This document shows, in pieces, positions 16,232 to 24,532 of a stretch of DNA of 64,000 nt. The DNA lies in assembly GCF_014138285.1 (NCBI RefSeq), contig NZ_JACGXN010000001.1, forward strand, positions 1,849,314 through 1,913,313. The letters run 5' to 3'. Positions within the stretch are counted from its first letter, which is position 1, and each line of letters begins with the position of its first letter. The notes under the pieces are model-generated. The model had not been told where the DNA came from, searched no databases, and was given only the letters and a program-made list of their open reading frames with translations. A program made the position numbers and the translations under genes. The DNA is from Phyllobacterium myrsinacearum. Its GTDB lineage: Bacteria; Pseudomonadota; Alphaproteobacteria; Rhizobiales; Rhizobiaceae.

Positions 16232-16957
16232 ATGACCGAGTCGCAGCATACCGTCCGTTCCTATGACGACGAACTGAAGTTCCTGACACACAAGATCGCC
16301 GAAATGGGCGGTCATGCGGAACGCATGGTTGAACAGGCCGTCACCGCCATGGTGAACTCCGACAATGCGCTGGCCCAGCGCGTTATTTCGGACGATCTCA
16401 TCCTCGATGCCGGACAGCGCGAGATTGACGAAAAGGCCATCACCATCATCGGCAAGCGCCAGCCCATGGCGATTGACCTGCGTGAAATCATCGGCGCCAT
16501 CCGTATTTCGTCCGACCTCGAACGGGTTGGCGATCTGGGCAAGAACATCGCCAAGCGCGTTGTCGCCGTCACCGATACGCGCCAGACGCTCTCGGTCTAT
16601 CGCGGCCTGCAGACCATTGCGGAACTCGCCCTGACCCAGCTCAAGGACGTGCTCGATGCCTATGCCACACGCTCCGTGCAGCAGGTCAATATCGTGCGCG
16701 AGCGCGATGATGAAATCGATGCACTATACACTTCACTGTTCCGCGAACTTCTGACCTACATGATGGAAGATCCGCGCAACATTTCCGCCTGCACGCACCT
16801 TCTCTTCTGCGCCAAGAATATCGAGCGTATCGGGGATCACGCGACGAACATTGCTGAAACGGTCTACTACATCGTGACGGGTGCGCAGCTTCCGGCTGAA
16901 CGCCCCAAGGAAGACCAGACCCACAGCATCGTCGTTGATGAAGCCAGACAGCCTTAA
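16232..16957 (+). CDS. phoU: Phosphate signalling protein PhoU
   Basis: 241 residues with the two PhoU three-helix repeats (about 17-105 and 120-210). Conserved acidic/metal positions are visible in DDLILDAGQREIDEKA and in CAKNIERIGDHATNIAE, the second repeat's E/D..RxxD motif. It follows pstB by 23 nt and precedes phoB, and would connect transporter status to the PhoR-PhoB pathway. The stop is TAA at 16955. Confidence 0.95.
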   Translation: MTESQHTVRSYDDELKFLTHKIAEMGGHAERMVEQAVTAMVNSDNALAQRVISDDLILDAGQREIDEKAITIIGKRQPMAIDLREIIGAIRISSDLERVGDLGKNIAKRVVAVTDTRQTLSVYRGLQTIAELALTQLKDVLDAYATRSVQQVNIVRERDDEIDALYTSLFRELLTYMMEDPRNISACTHLLFCAKNIERIGDHATNIAETVYYIVTGAQLPAERPKEDQTHSIVVDEARQP

Positions 16958-16971
16958 TTAGGATTCCAGCA

Positions 16972-17658
16972 ATGGCGATAGCTCCCAAAATCACAGTTGT
17001 CGAAGACGAGGAAGCGCTCAGCGTCCTTCTCCGGTACAATCTTGAAGCCGAAGGCTATGTCGTCGAGACAATCGCGCGCGGTGACGAGGCGGAAATTGCG
17101 CTGCGTGAAAAAGTACCGGACCTTCTCATTCTCGACTGGATGCTGCCGGGGCTTTCCGGTATCGAACTCTGCCGCCGCCTGCGGGCGCGGCGCGAGACGG
17201 AAATCCTGCCGATTATCATGCTGACGGCACGCGGCGAAGAAAGCGAGCGGGTGCGCGGTCTTGCGACCGGTGCTGACGACTACATGGTCAAGCCGTTCTC
17301 GACGCCGGAACTGCTCGCCCGCATCAAGGCCATGCTGCGCCGGGTCAATCCGAGCCTGCTGTCGCATGTGCTGAGCTTCGGCGACCTGAAGCTTGACCGT
17401 GAGCAGCACCGTGTATTCCGCAAGGAACGCGAGCTGAAGCTTGGTCCCACCGAGTTCCGCCTGCTGGAATTCCTGATGCAGTCCCCCGGCCGGGTGTTCT
17501 CGCGCGGCCAGCTCCTGGACAATGTCTGGGGCGCCGACATCTATGTGGATGACCGCACCGTCGACGTGCATGTCGGACGGCTGCGCAAGGCCATCAATAT
17601 CGGCCGCTCGATCGATCCGATCCGTACCGTGCGCGGTGCAGGGTATTCCTTCGGTTAG
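16972..17658 (+). CDS. phoB: Phosphate regulon response regulator PhoB
   Basis: 228 residues: receiver domain with acidic pocket EDEE (about 11-14), phosphoacceptor D55 in LILDWMLPG, the T of MLTARGEE and K of MVKPFS, followed by an OmpR-type winged helix (about 130-228) containing RTVDVHVGRLRKAI. It closes the pst operon and should bind the Pho box at 11358. No gene for the cognate kinase PhoR lies on either side of the operon in this window. Confidence 0.95.
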   Translation: MAIAPKITVVEDEEALSVLLRYNLEAEGYVVETIARGDEAEIALREKVPDLLILDWMLPGLSGIELCRRLRARRETEILPIIMLTARGEESERVRGLATGADDYMVKPFSTPELLARIKAMLRRVNPSLLSHVLSFGDLKLDREQHRVFRKERELKLGPTEFRLLEFLMQSPGRVFSRGQLLDNVWGADIYVDDRTVDVHVGRLRKAINIGRSIDPIRTVRGAGYSFG

Positions 17659-17674
17659 GGGATTAAAAGGCCTG

Positions 17675-17700
17675 CATGGTGAGCTTGTCGAACCACGCAC
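17675..17700. repeat. Solitary arm of the palindromic repeat
   Basis: CATGGTGAGCTTGTCGAACC and the following ACGCAC match the right arm of the elements at 1371 and 3550. Only one arm is present, in the 75-nt gap between the converging phoB and VWA-protein genes. It is probably a decayed or truncated copy. Confidence 0.75.
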
Positions 17701-17733
17701 CACTGCGAATGCAATCGTTTCAGCATCTCCCAG

Positions 17734-18924
17734 CTAGTGCCGGCGCGAGAGTTCGCGCGTTGCCCCTTCGATGCCTGCCAGGGTCATGGGGTACATGCGG
17801 TGCGCGAAAATCTTGCGGATCATTGCCGTCGAGGCGGTGTAATCCCAATATTGTTCCTTTGACGGATTGAGCCAGGCGGCGTTCTTCCAGTGGTCGAGAA
17901 CCCGCCCGAGCCAGACCGCGCCGGCTTCTTCATTCCAGTGTTCGACTGATCCGCCGGAATGGGAAACCTCGTAGGGTGCCATGGCGGCATCACCGACAAA
18001 GATGACCTTGTAGTCCGATCCGTATTTGTGAATGAGGTCAAGCGTCGGTATCCGTTCCGCGTGGCGGCGGCGATTGTCCTTCCACACACCCTCGTAGAGG
18101 CAATTGTGGAAGTAGAAATATTCCATGTGCTTGAATTCCGAGCGCACGGCAGAGAACAATTCCTCGGCTATCCGGATATGCTCGTCCATGGAGCCGCCGA
18201 CATCGAAGAACATCAGCAGCTTGACGTGGTTGCGCCGTTCGGGCCGCGTCTGGACATCGAGATAGCCGTGTTCGGCGGTCGATTTGATGGTGCCCGAGAG
18301 ATCGAGCTCGTCATCGGCGCCTTCGCGCACCCAGCGGCGCAATCGTTTGAGGGCAACCTTGATGTTGCGGGTGCCAAGCTCGACACTATCGTCAAAGTTC
18401 TTGAATTCGCGCTTGTCCCACACCTTGACCGCGCGGCGGTTACGGCTCTCGTCCTGGCCGATGCGCACGCCTTCCGGATTATAGCCATAGGCGCCGAAGG
18501 GCGACGTTCCAGCCGTGCCGATCCATTTGGAGCCGCCCTGATGCCGGCCCTTCTGCTCTTCTAGCCGCTGGCGCAGGGTTTCCATCAGCTTCTCGAACCC
18601 GCCCAGCGCCTCGATCAGCTTTTTCTCTTCTTCCGTAAGGTGTTTCTCAGCCAGTCGCCGCAACCATTCCTCGGGCAGATTGGCAACGTCGATACCATTG
18701 TCGCCGCCCAGCAGCTCCAGCCCCTTGAACACATGGCCGAAAACCTGATCGAAGCGGTCCATGTGGCGCTCATCCTTCACCAGGGCCGAGCGGGCGAGAT
18801 AGTAGAACCCCTCGACATCATAGGTCACCAAGCCTGCATCCAATCCTTCAAGCAGCGTCAGATATTCCCGCAGGGATACGGGAATCTTTGCTGCCTTGAG
18901 TTCGAGGAAGAAGGGGAGGAACAT
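17734..18924 (-). CDS. VWA-domain protein, CoxE-like
   Basis: 396 residues of the CoxE-like von Willebrand factor A family (COG3552 type). The N-terminal half contains KIPVSLREYLTLLEGLDAGL and the conserved YYLARSALVKDERHMDRFD block; the VWA part begins near residue 225 with LMFFDVGGSMDEHIR. The usual MIDAS pattern DxSxS reads D-V-G-G-S, so the first serine is replaced. These proteins act with MoxR AAA ATPases as chaperone-like pairs; the MoxR gene lies 0.9 kb upstream in the same operon. The client is unknown, since no CO dehydrogenase or methanol dehydrogenase genes are present. Confidence 0.88.
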   Translation of the reverse strand: MFLPFFLELKAAKIPVSLREYLTLLEGLDAGLVTYDVEGFYYLARSALVKDERHMDRFDQVFGHVFKGLELLGGDNGIDVANLPEEWLRRLAEKHLTEEEKKLIEALGGFEKLMETLRQRLEEQKGRHQGGSKWIGTAGTSPFGAYGYNPEGVRIGQDESRNRRAVKVWDKREFKNFDDSVELGTRNIKVALKRLRRWVREGADDELDLSGTIKSTAEHGYLDVQTRPERRNHVKLLMFFDVGGSMDEHIRIAEELFSAVRSEFKHMEYFYFHNCLYEGVWKDNRRRHAERIPTLDLIHKYGSDYKVIFVGDAAMAPYEVSHSGGSVEHWNEEAGAVWLGRVLDHWKNAAWLNPSKEQYWDYTASTAMIRKIFAHRMYPMTLAGIEGATRELSRRH

Positions 18925-18926
18925 GG

Positions 18927-19373
18927 CTAGACCCGCTTGTTGTATTCAATGAACGGCGTCAGTTCGCCGATCCGGTCGTAGAGTTTGCGGGCATTCGTGT
19001 TGTCATGGGCCGTGGTCCAATAGACATATTGCGAACCGGCCTTGGCCGCTTCCGCATGCACAGCCTCGATCAGGGCGCGGCCGATGCCTTGGCCCCGCAC
19101 CTCAGGATCGGCGAACAGGTCCTGCAGATAGCAGACGCCGTTCACGTTCCAGCAGTGACGATGAAACAGATAATGCGCGAGCCCAACCGGCTTGCCGTCA
19201 AGTACAGCCAGAAAGCCGCGATATTCATGTTCGCCGCCGGACAGCAGCCGGGAGAAGGTTGTCCGGTAGACATCCTCCGACACACTTGTCTCGTAGAATG
19301 TCAGATAAGCGGTCCAGAGGCGGCGCCATTCGGGTTCATCGGTTGCTGCGATGGGGCGCACAGTCAAAGTCAT
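18927..19373 (-). CDS. GNAT-family N-acetyltransferase
   Basis: 148 residues with a complete GNAT fold. The acetyl-CoA pyrophosphate loop is DPEVRGQGIGRAL (about residues 91-103), followed by the ARKLYDRIG C-terminal motif. Its ATG overlaps the upstream Nudix stop by 4 nt and it ends 2 nt before the VWA gene, so it is embedded in the MoxR operon. Substrate unknown. Confidence 0.88.
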   Translation of the reverse strand: MTLTVRPIAATDEPEWRRLWTAYLTFYETSVSEDVYRTTFSRLLSGGEHEYRGFLAVLDGKPVGLAHYLFHRHCWNVNGVCYLQDLFADPEVRGQGIGRALIEAVHAEAAKAGSQYVYWTTAHDNTNARKLYDRIGELTPFIEYNKRV

Positions 19374-19804
19374 GGGGATATCCGATCAAGCAATTGGTTC
19401 ATGCCGTATCCGAGCCTATCATTGGCTTGGGCAAGGCTCATCCAGAAAAAGCGGAAACGAACTGGGTTTCCCCCACCGTCAGGGAAATTCTCATGATGCT
19501 CCCACGTCTCCGCCAGAGGTGCATGGAGCGGGGTATGGAAAAAACTGCGGCGATGCCGGTGCAGCCCATCGCTCTTGTAAAAATCATAGAGAATGGTTGC
19601 CAGCAGGTTCATCTGGTCCGGGCAGGGCAGTCCGGTTTCTTCACAGAATTCCCGTTGCGCTGCTGCAAGAACAGCTTCGCCGGGATCAACCGTCCCGCCG
19701 GGAACCTGCAATTCGACATCGGGAAAATCCGGTTGATCAAAGACCAGCAGTCTTTGCCGGCACGTTGCGTAAATCAGTACTTTCTGGCGTTCGACGATGG
19801 ACAT
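19370..19804 (-). CDS. Nudix hydrolase
   Basis: 144 residues. A full Nudix box, G-x5-E-x7-REFCEETGL, spans about residues 38-60 (GTVDPGE then REFCEETGL), so Mg2+-dependent hydrolysis of a nucleoside diphosphate derivative is expected. It starts 1 nt after the MoxR stop and overlaps the GNAT gene by 4 nt. The substrate cannot be deduced. Its place inside a MoxR-VWA operon is discussed as a finding. Confidence 0.9.
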   Translation of the reverse strand: MSIVERQKVLIYATCRQRLLVFDQPDFPDVELQVPGGTVDPGEAVLAAAQREFCEETGLPCPDQMNLLATILYDFYKSDGLHRHRRSFFHTPLHAPLAETWEHHENFPDGGGNPVRFRFFWMSLAQANDRLGYGMNQLLDRISP

Positions 19805-19805
19805 G

Positions 19806-20645
19806 TCATCCCTGCCTCCTTGCCATGAAGGCCAGGCGCTCGAACAGATGCACGTCCTGCTCGTTCTTCAGCAGGGCGCCGTGCAGTTTCGGCAGGGCAT
19901 TCTTGGGGTCAGCCCGCAGGTCTTCCGGCGCGATGTCATCGGCGACCAGCAGGCGGATCCAGTCCAGCGCCTCGGAGGTCGATGGCTTCTTCTTCAGGCC
20001 GGGGACATCGCGGATTTCATAGAACTGGGTGAGGGCGGCACGGACAAGGTTCTGTTTGATACCGGGATAATGCACTTCGACGATCTTGGTCAGCGTGTCG
20101 ACGTCGGGGAAGCGGATATAGTGAAAGAAGCAGCGGCGCAGAAAGGCGTCGGGCAGTTCCTTTTCATTGTTGGAGGTGATGATGACAATCGGCCGATGTG
20201 TCGCGCGGATCGTCTCGCCTGTTTCGTAGACATGAAATTCGTTGCGGTCGAGTTCCTGCAAGAGATCATTGGGAAATTCGATATCCGCCTTGTCGATCTC
20301 GTCGATGAGCAACACGACTTTCCTGTCCGTGGTGAAGGCATGCCAAAGTTTGCCGGGTTTGATGTAATTACCGATATCGTTGAATTTCGCATCGCCCAGC
20401 TGCGAATCGCGCAGGCGGCTGACGGCATCGTATTCGTAGAGGCCCTGCTGTGCCTTGGTGGTGGATTTGACGTTCCATTCGATCAGCTCGAGATCGAGTG
20501 CTGCAGCAATCTGCCGGGCAAGTTCTGTTTTGCCGGTACCGGGTTCACCTTTGACCAGCAGCGGGCGCTCAAGCGCAATCGCCGCATTGACCGCTACCAT
20601 CAGATCCTTGTCAGCCACATAGGCCGCTGTTCCTTCAAACCGCAT
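19806..20645 (-). CDS. MoxR-family AAA+ ATPase
   Basis: About 279 residues. Walker A GEPGTGKT at residues 33-40, Walker B VVLLIDEIDKAD, sensor 1 in PIVIITSNNEKELPDAF and the arginine-finger region FLRRCFFHYIRFP are intact. I prefer ATG 20645 because AAAGGG lies at good spacing before it; an ATG at 20660 would add five residues. MoxR proteins remodel or activate client complexes together with VWA-domain proteins, here the CoxE-like protein at the end of the same operon. Confidence 0.92.
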   Translation of the reverse strand: MRFEGTAAYVADKDLMVAVNAAIALERPLLVKGEPGTGKTELARQIAAALDLELIEWNVKSTTKAQQGLYEYDAVSRLRDSQLGDAKFNDIGNYIKPGKLWHAFTTDRKVVLLIDEIDKADIEFPNDLLQELDRNEFHVYETGETIRATHRPIVIITSNNEKELPDAFLRRCFFHYIRFPDVDTLTKIVEVHYPGIKQNLVRAALTQFYEIRDVPGLKKKPSTSEALDWIRLLVADDIAPEDLRADPKNALPKLHGALLKNEQDVHLFERLAFMARRQG

Positions 20646-20660
20646 CGCATTCCCTTTCAT

Positions 20661-21105
20661 GATGGGCGAAGATTAGGGGGCGTGCGGGAGGAGGGCAAGA
20701 GGTCCGGGGAATGGCGCGATACACTTTCCCCGTTGCCACGCCCGCTTTTGCGTCTGGCTGTTGAAATGAAGAGAATGACGGGCGGTCCTTGGAGCGCGGG
20801 TCTGGGGTAGTCCGGTATGCGATGCTTGCGATCCAAGGACCACCCGCCCCGGCGATTTTACATTTTCCGCCTGTTCTGCCCTTTCACCGGACCCTTTCGG
20901 GGCCCTATGAAACTGTGGCAAAGGGGCGAAACCTCCCCGTCCCATGGGTTTTCTCCCCACGAGGCCGAAGCGCCGATCCTTTCCCGACTTTCGAAAGTTT
21001 CCGGAAGCATTCCCGCCGGAAAGGACACGATGAGAATAGCTCGGGTTGGGAAGTGTTGGATAAGTTGGCGTGGTTTTTCTGATCACGGCGAAATCTGATG
21101 ACCAA
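20661..21105. other. Intergenic region of unclear origin
   Basis: No convincing gene. It contains an imperfect inverted repeat (GGGCGGTCCTTGGA near 20778 against TCCAAGGACCACCCGCCC near 20833) and a TTTCCGG / CCGGAAA hairpin around 20998-21021. A 156-codon minus-strand frame spans it but also runs through the palindromic repeat, has no ribosome binding site and an unusual composition, so I do not call it. The block may be an old repeat element. Confidence 0.4.
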
Positions 21106-21270
21106 TTCACCCCCCTCTGTCCTGTCGGGCATCTCCCCCGCAAGGGGGGAGATCACATCACCATCGACCATCTCGCGTAATTTTCAACTCTTGAAGATTG
21201 ATCAAAATGAACATGAAGGCTGATCTCCCCCCTTGCGGGGGAGATGCCCGACAGGGCAGAGGGGGGTGAA
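21106..21270. repeat. Large RIME-like intergenic palindrome
   Basis: Arms of 50 nt at 21106-21155 and 21221-21270 are inverted repeats with a single mismatch. Each arm also contains its own small hairpin (CTCCCCC-GCAA-GGGGGGAG) and the block CTGTCGGGCATCTCCCCC. Repeats of this sequence type are scattered in intergenic regions of Rhizobiales genomes. It could form a long cruciform or RNA hairpin and end transcription from both sides. Confidence 0.85.
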
Positions 21271-21392
21271 AACACCATAGCTCTTGCGTAGCCGTACACC
21301 CACACAATGATTATGTGACAAAGGTTGTGTCAGACGCGGAAAATCGCATTTGGTGCACTGGTGCAATGCATGCATCCGTCCTATATTCGGAT

Positions 21393-21535
21393 TGGCGTTC
21401 TGCGCTTCTCGACAGGAGAGACATATTCCCCGGGGCCTTAATAATCCCTTAGGGAGCTGTCCCTGAGGAGGCCCGTGGGCTTCTTCACACGGCACCCACC
21501 TACTTTGTAGGTTCCCGGGATCGACTTCTCCATCG
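21393..21535 (+). ncRNA. ssrS: 6S RNA
   Basis: The segment has the alphaproteobacterial 6S RNA pattern: a 5' half with CCCCGGGGCCTTAATAAT and GGGAGCTGTCCCTGAGG around the open-promoter-mimicking bubble, and a 3' half with CACCCACCTACTTTGTAGG, TTCCCGGG and a closing strand TCTCC. GGAGA near 21416 pairs with TCTCC at 21527, and the two CCCGGG blocks pair. A TATATT -10 box lies at 21382. Its location directly before the 5-formyltetrahydrofolate cyclo-ligase gene is the classical one. 6S RNA binds the housekeeping RNA polymerase and dampens it in stationary phase. The ends are estimates. Confidence 0.88.
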
Positions 21536-21602
21536 GTTGTGTGGACGCCACTTTTGTTTCATTCCGAGCTGGCTGTTGCCAGCGCCTCATGAAATCAAGC
21601 CC

Positions 21603-22190
21603 GTGCAGCACCATTCCCCCATCAAAGAATTGAAGAAAAAACTGCGCCTGGAAGCGCTCGGCCGTCGCGATGCGCTGACAACGGAATTCCGCATTGAAGC
21701 CTCGATGCGTATTGCCGATTTCGGTCTGGCCGCGCTTGCCGTCGAGACGGGCGCTGTTGTTTCGGGCTTCTGGCCGATCCGCTCGGAGGTGGATCTGCGT
21801 CCCCTGCTTTTTGGCCTGCATGAGCGTGGCGCGCGGCTTTGCCTGCCTGTTATCATGGACAAGCAGACGATCCTGTTTCGCGAACTGGTGCCCGGTGCGC
21901 CCATGATCGATACGGGGTTCGGGACCGCAGGACCGCCCGAAGATGCTGCAGTGCTTGATCCATCCCTTATGCTGGTGCCGCTCGCGGCTTTTGATGTCAG
22001 AGGGCACCGCATCGGCTATGGTGCGGGTTATTATGACCGGGCAATTGCGCATTTACAGGTCAAAGGACTGAATCCGAACCTGATTGGCTTGGCGTTTGAC
22101 TGCCAGCAGGTTGAAACCGTACCCGATGAGCCTCATGATGTCCCGCTGGAGGCGATCCTGACGGAAAGCGGGTTGCGCCGTTTCGGCTAG
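21603..22190 (+). CDS. 5-formyltetrahydrofolate cyclo-ligase
   Basis: About 195 residues. It converts 5-formyl-THF to 5,10-methenyl-THF with ATP. The N-terminal IKELKKKLRLEALGRRDAL helix, the central FWPIRSEVDLRPL segment and the C-terminal GHRIGYGAGYYDRA phosphate-binding loop are family signatures. The start is uncertain; GTG 21603 fits the usual length, while a TTG at 21576 is possible. The pairing with the upstream 6S RNA gene matches the ssrS-ygfA arrangement seen in many proteobacteria, and cotranscription is likely. Confidence 0.9.
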   Translation: MQHHSPIKELKKKLRLEALGRRDALTTEFRIEASMRIADFGLAALAVETGAVVSGFWPIRSEVDLRPLLFGLHERGARLCLPVIMDKQTILFRELVPGAPMIDTGFGTAGPPEDAAVLDPSLMLVPLAAFDVRGHRIGYGAGYYDRAIAHLQVKGLNPNLIGLAFDCQQVETVPDEPHDVPLEAILTESGLRRFG

Positions 22191-22247
22191 ACAGATAAAT
22201 CGATCATTTCAAGCCAAGGCAAGGACCGGGGCTTTCTCTTTCAGGAT

Positions 22248-23078
22248 GTGCGCGTGAGATTACTCTTTCTTGGTGATATGGTGGGGCGCTCGGGCCGGAC
22301 GGCGGTCTATGAACGATTGCCGGGATTGATATCCGATCTGAAGCTCGATTTCGTCATCGTCAATGGCGAGAACGCTGCGGGCGGCTTTGGCATTACCGAA
22401 GAAATTTTCCACGACACGATCAATGCCGGGGCCGATGTGGTCACCACGGGGAATCATGTGTGGGACCAGAGGGAAGCGCTGGTCTTTGCCTCGCGTGAGC
22501 AGCGGTTCCTGCGTCCGGCGAATTTCCCGCTTGGTACAGCCGGCAAGGGTTCCGGTATGTTTCTCGCCAAGAATGGCGCGCGCGTCCTGGTTTCCAACAT
22601 CATGGGCCGCGTTTTCATGCATCCGGATCTGCATGATCCCTTCACCATCGGCGAGGAGATTCTCGCTGCCTGTCCGCTCGGCGAACAGGCCGATGCTGTC
22701 GTGTTCGATTTTCATGCGGAAGCCACCAGCGAAAAGCAGTGCTTTGGCCATTTCGTCGATGGCCGTGCCAGTCTCGTCGTCGGAACGCATACGCATGTGC
22801 CAACCGCCGACGCCCAGATACTCAATGGCGGAACAGCCTATATGTCCGACGCCGGCATGTGCGGCGATTACGATTCATCGCTCGGCATGGACAAAGAAGA
22901 ACCGCTGAACCGTTTTCTGTCGAAAGTGCCGAAAGGCCGTTTTGAAGCGGCCAGCGGCAAGGCGACGATCTGCGGCGTGGGTGTGGATATTTCCGACCGC
23001 ACCGGACTTGCCGAAAAGATTTCTCCCTTGCGGATCGGACCGCGGCTGGAGGAAACCATACCTGCTTTCTGGAAATAG
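22248..23078 (+). CDS. YmdB-family metallophosphoesterase (TIGR00282)
   Basis: 276 residues, starting with GTG. The metal-binding motifs LFLGDMVGRSGR (about residues 6-17), VIVNGENAAGGFG, TTGNHVWDQRE and the late VGTHTHVPTAD fit the YmdB group of calcineurin-like phosphodiesterases, whose members hydrolyse 2',3'-cyclic or 3',5'-cyclic nucleotides. It follows the cyclo-ligase by 57 nt and is probably cotranscribed. The in vivo substrate is not known from the sequence. Confidence 0.9.
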   Translation: MRVRLLFLGDMVGRSGRTAVYERLPGLISDLKLDFVIVNGENAAGGFGITEEIFHDTINAGADVVTTGNHVWDQREALVFASREQRFLRPANFPLGTAGKGSGMFLAKNGARVLVSNIMGRVFMHPDLHDPFTIGEEILAACPLGEQADAVVFDFHAEATSEKQCFGHFVDGRASLVVGTHTHVPTADAQILNGGTAYMSDAGMCGDYDSSLGMDKEEPLNRFLSKVPKGRFEAASGKATICGVGVDISDRTGLAEKISPLRIGPRLEETIPAFWK

Positions 23079-23158
23079 ATTGATATAACGCAACACAGCC
23101 TTCCAATTTCTCGCATCGGTTACCACCATCCGGTCTCTAACACGTCAGGAACGACCCC

Positions 23159-23902
23159 ATGGAAACCCTTATTTCGCATTTTGATTTCATCTATCAGCCA
23201 TCCGGTCTCATCGCTCTGGTCACACTTGTGGTCATGGAAGTGGTGCTCGGCATCGACAATCTGATTTTCATCTCCATTCTGACCAACAAGCTGCCCAAGG
23301 AGCAGCAGGCCCGTGCCCGCCGCATCGGCATCAGTGCCGCGCTTATCCTGCGGCTGGCGCTGTTGTTCACCATCTCGATCATCGTGCAGTTGACGGAACC
23401 TGTGTTCGAGGCTTTCGGCCATGCGTTCTCATGGCGCGACCTGATCCTGATTGCCGGCGGTCTTTTCCTGGTGTGGAAGGCCACGAAGGAAATTCACCAT
23501 ACGGTTGATCACGAAGACGCCAAGGAAGACGTGATCGGCAAGGCTGTCACGCTTACCATGGGGGCGGCGATCGCCCAGATTCTGGTGCTCGATCTGGTGT
23601 TCTCGGTGGATTCCATCATCACTGCGGTTGGTATGACCGACGAGATCGCCATCATGGTTATCGCCGTTATCGCTGCCGTTACGGTCATGCTGCTCGCCGC
23701 CGAACCGCTGTCGAAATTCATCGCCAATAATCCGACCATTGTCATGCTCGCGCTCGGCTTCCTGCTGATGATCGGCATGACGCTGATTGCCGACGGCTTC
23801 GGTTTCCATGTGCCCAAAGGCTATATTTATGCGGCGATGGGCTTCTCCGCGCTGGTTGAAGCGCTTAATATGCTGGCACGCAAGGCCAAGAAAAAACGTT
23901 GA
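23159..23902 (+). CDS. TerC-family integral membrane protein
   Basis: 247 residues with about seven transmembrane helices. The two TerC signature blocks are present: [13 protein letters not shown] in the first helix pair and [16 protein letters not shown] in the second, both carrying the buried aspartates typical of the family. Members have been linked to manganese or other metal efflux and to tellurite resistance. A histidine- and acid-rich cytoplasmic loop ([14 protein letters not shown]) could bind metal. It is monocistronic by spacing. Confidence 0.9.
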   Translation: METLISHFDFIYQPSGLIALVTLVVMEVVLGIDNLIFISILTNKLPKEQQARARRIGISAALILRLALLFTISIIVQLTEPVFEAFGHAFSWRDLILIAGGLFLVWKATKEIHHTVDHEDAKEDVIGKAVTLTMGAAIAQILVLDLVFSVDSIITAVGMTDEIAIMVIAVIAAVTVMLLAAEPLSKFIANNPTIVMLALGFLLMIGMTLIADGFGFHVPKGYIYAAMGFSALVEALNMLARKAKKKR

Positions 23903-23950
23903 AACCGCATCACGCCTGATTTGTAACACTCGTTTGAGGATAGAACTTCA

Positions 23951-24532
23951 ATGACCCAGACAACTTTCCCCACTGCTCTCATGCCGCTGAAGCTGGCGGA
24001 GCGTTCCGTTGCATTCCAGGCTCTTGCCGTTCTGATTGGCACGGCATTTCTTGCTCTCAGCTCCTGGATCGAAGTGCCGATGTTCCCGGTCCCGGTGAAC
24101 ATGCAGACATTTGCCGTAACCATGGTGGGGGCTCTCTATGGCTGGCGTCTGGGCGGCCTGACCGTGCTGGCCTGGCTCGGCGAAGCCATGATCGGCATGC
24201 CGGTGCTTTCCGGTGGTGCAGGCGGGTTCCTTCACTTTGCCGGACCGACGGCCGGCTATCTCGCGGCTTTTCCGCTTGTGGCAGTCGCTGTTGGTTTCCT
24301 CGCTGAACGTGGTTTGACCCGCAATCCATTTGTCTCGGCAGCGGTTATGCTTTTCGGCAACCTGCTCTGCCTCGTTCTCGGTGCATCATGGCTGGCGCAC
24401 CTGTTCGGGATCGACACCGCGTGGGCCTCGGGCGTTGCACCATTCCTGATCGGTGCCGTGCTTAAATCGGCTCTGGCTGCGGCGACGATCGAAGCGCTCC
24501 GCCGCTCCGGCATTGCGGCCCGCCTGTTTTGA
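23951..24532 (+). CDS. bioY: Biotin transporter substrate-binding subunit BioY
   Basis: 193 residues with six hydrophobic helices. The VPMFPVPVNMQTFAV loop and GGAGGFLHFAGPTAGYLAAF segment are BioY hallmarks (S component of ECF-type biotin transporters). No bioM/bioN energising genes are nearby, so it either works alone or with a module encoded elsewhere. I see no TTATCTATAA-like BioR box in the 48-nt gap upstream. Its stop overlaps the following TTG start (TTGA). Confidence 0.93.
   Translation: MTQTTFPTALMPLKLAERSVAFQALAVLIGTAFLALSSWIEVPMFPVPVNMQTFAVTMVGALYGWRLGGLTVLAWLGEAMIGMPVLSGGAGGFLHFAGPTAGYLAAFPLVAVAVGFLAERGLTRNPFVSAAVMLFGNLLCLVLGASWLAHLFGIDTAWASGVAPFLIGAVLKSALAAATIEALRRSGIAARLF

Noticed and set aside
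20673-21143. 156-codon minus-strand frame as a real small gene
   Set aside because: It runs into the 50-bp palindrome, has no ribosome binding site and looks like translated intergenic repeat.
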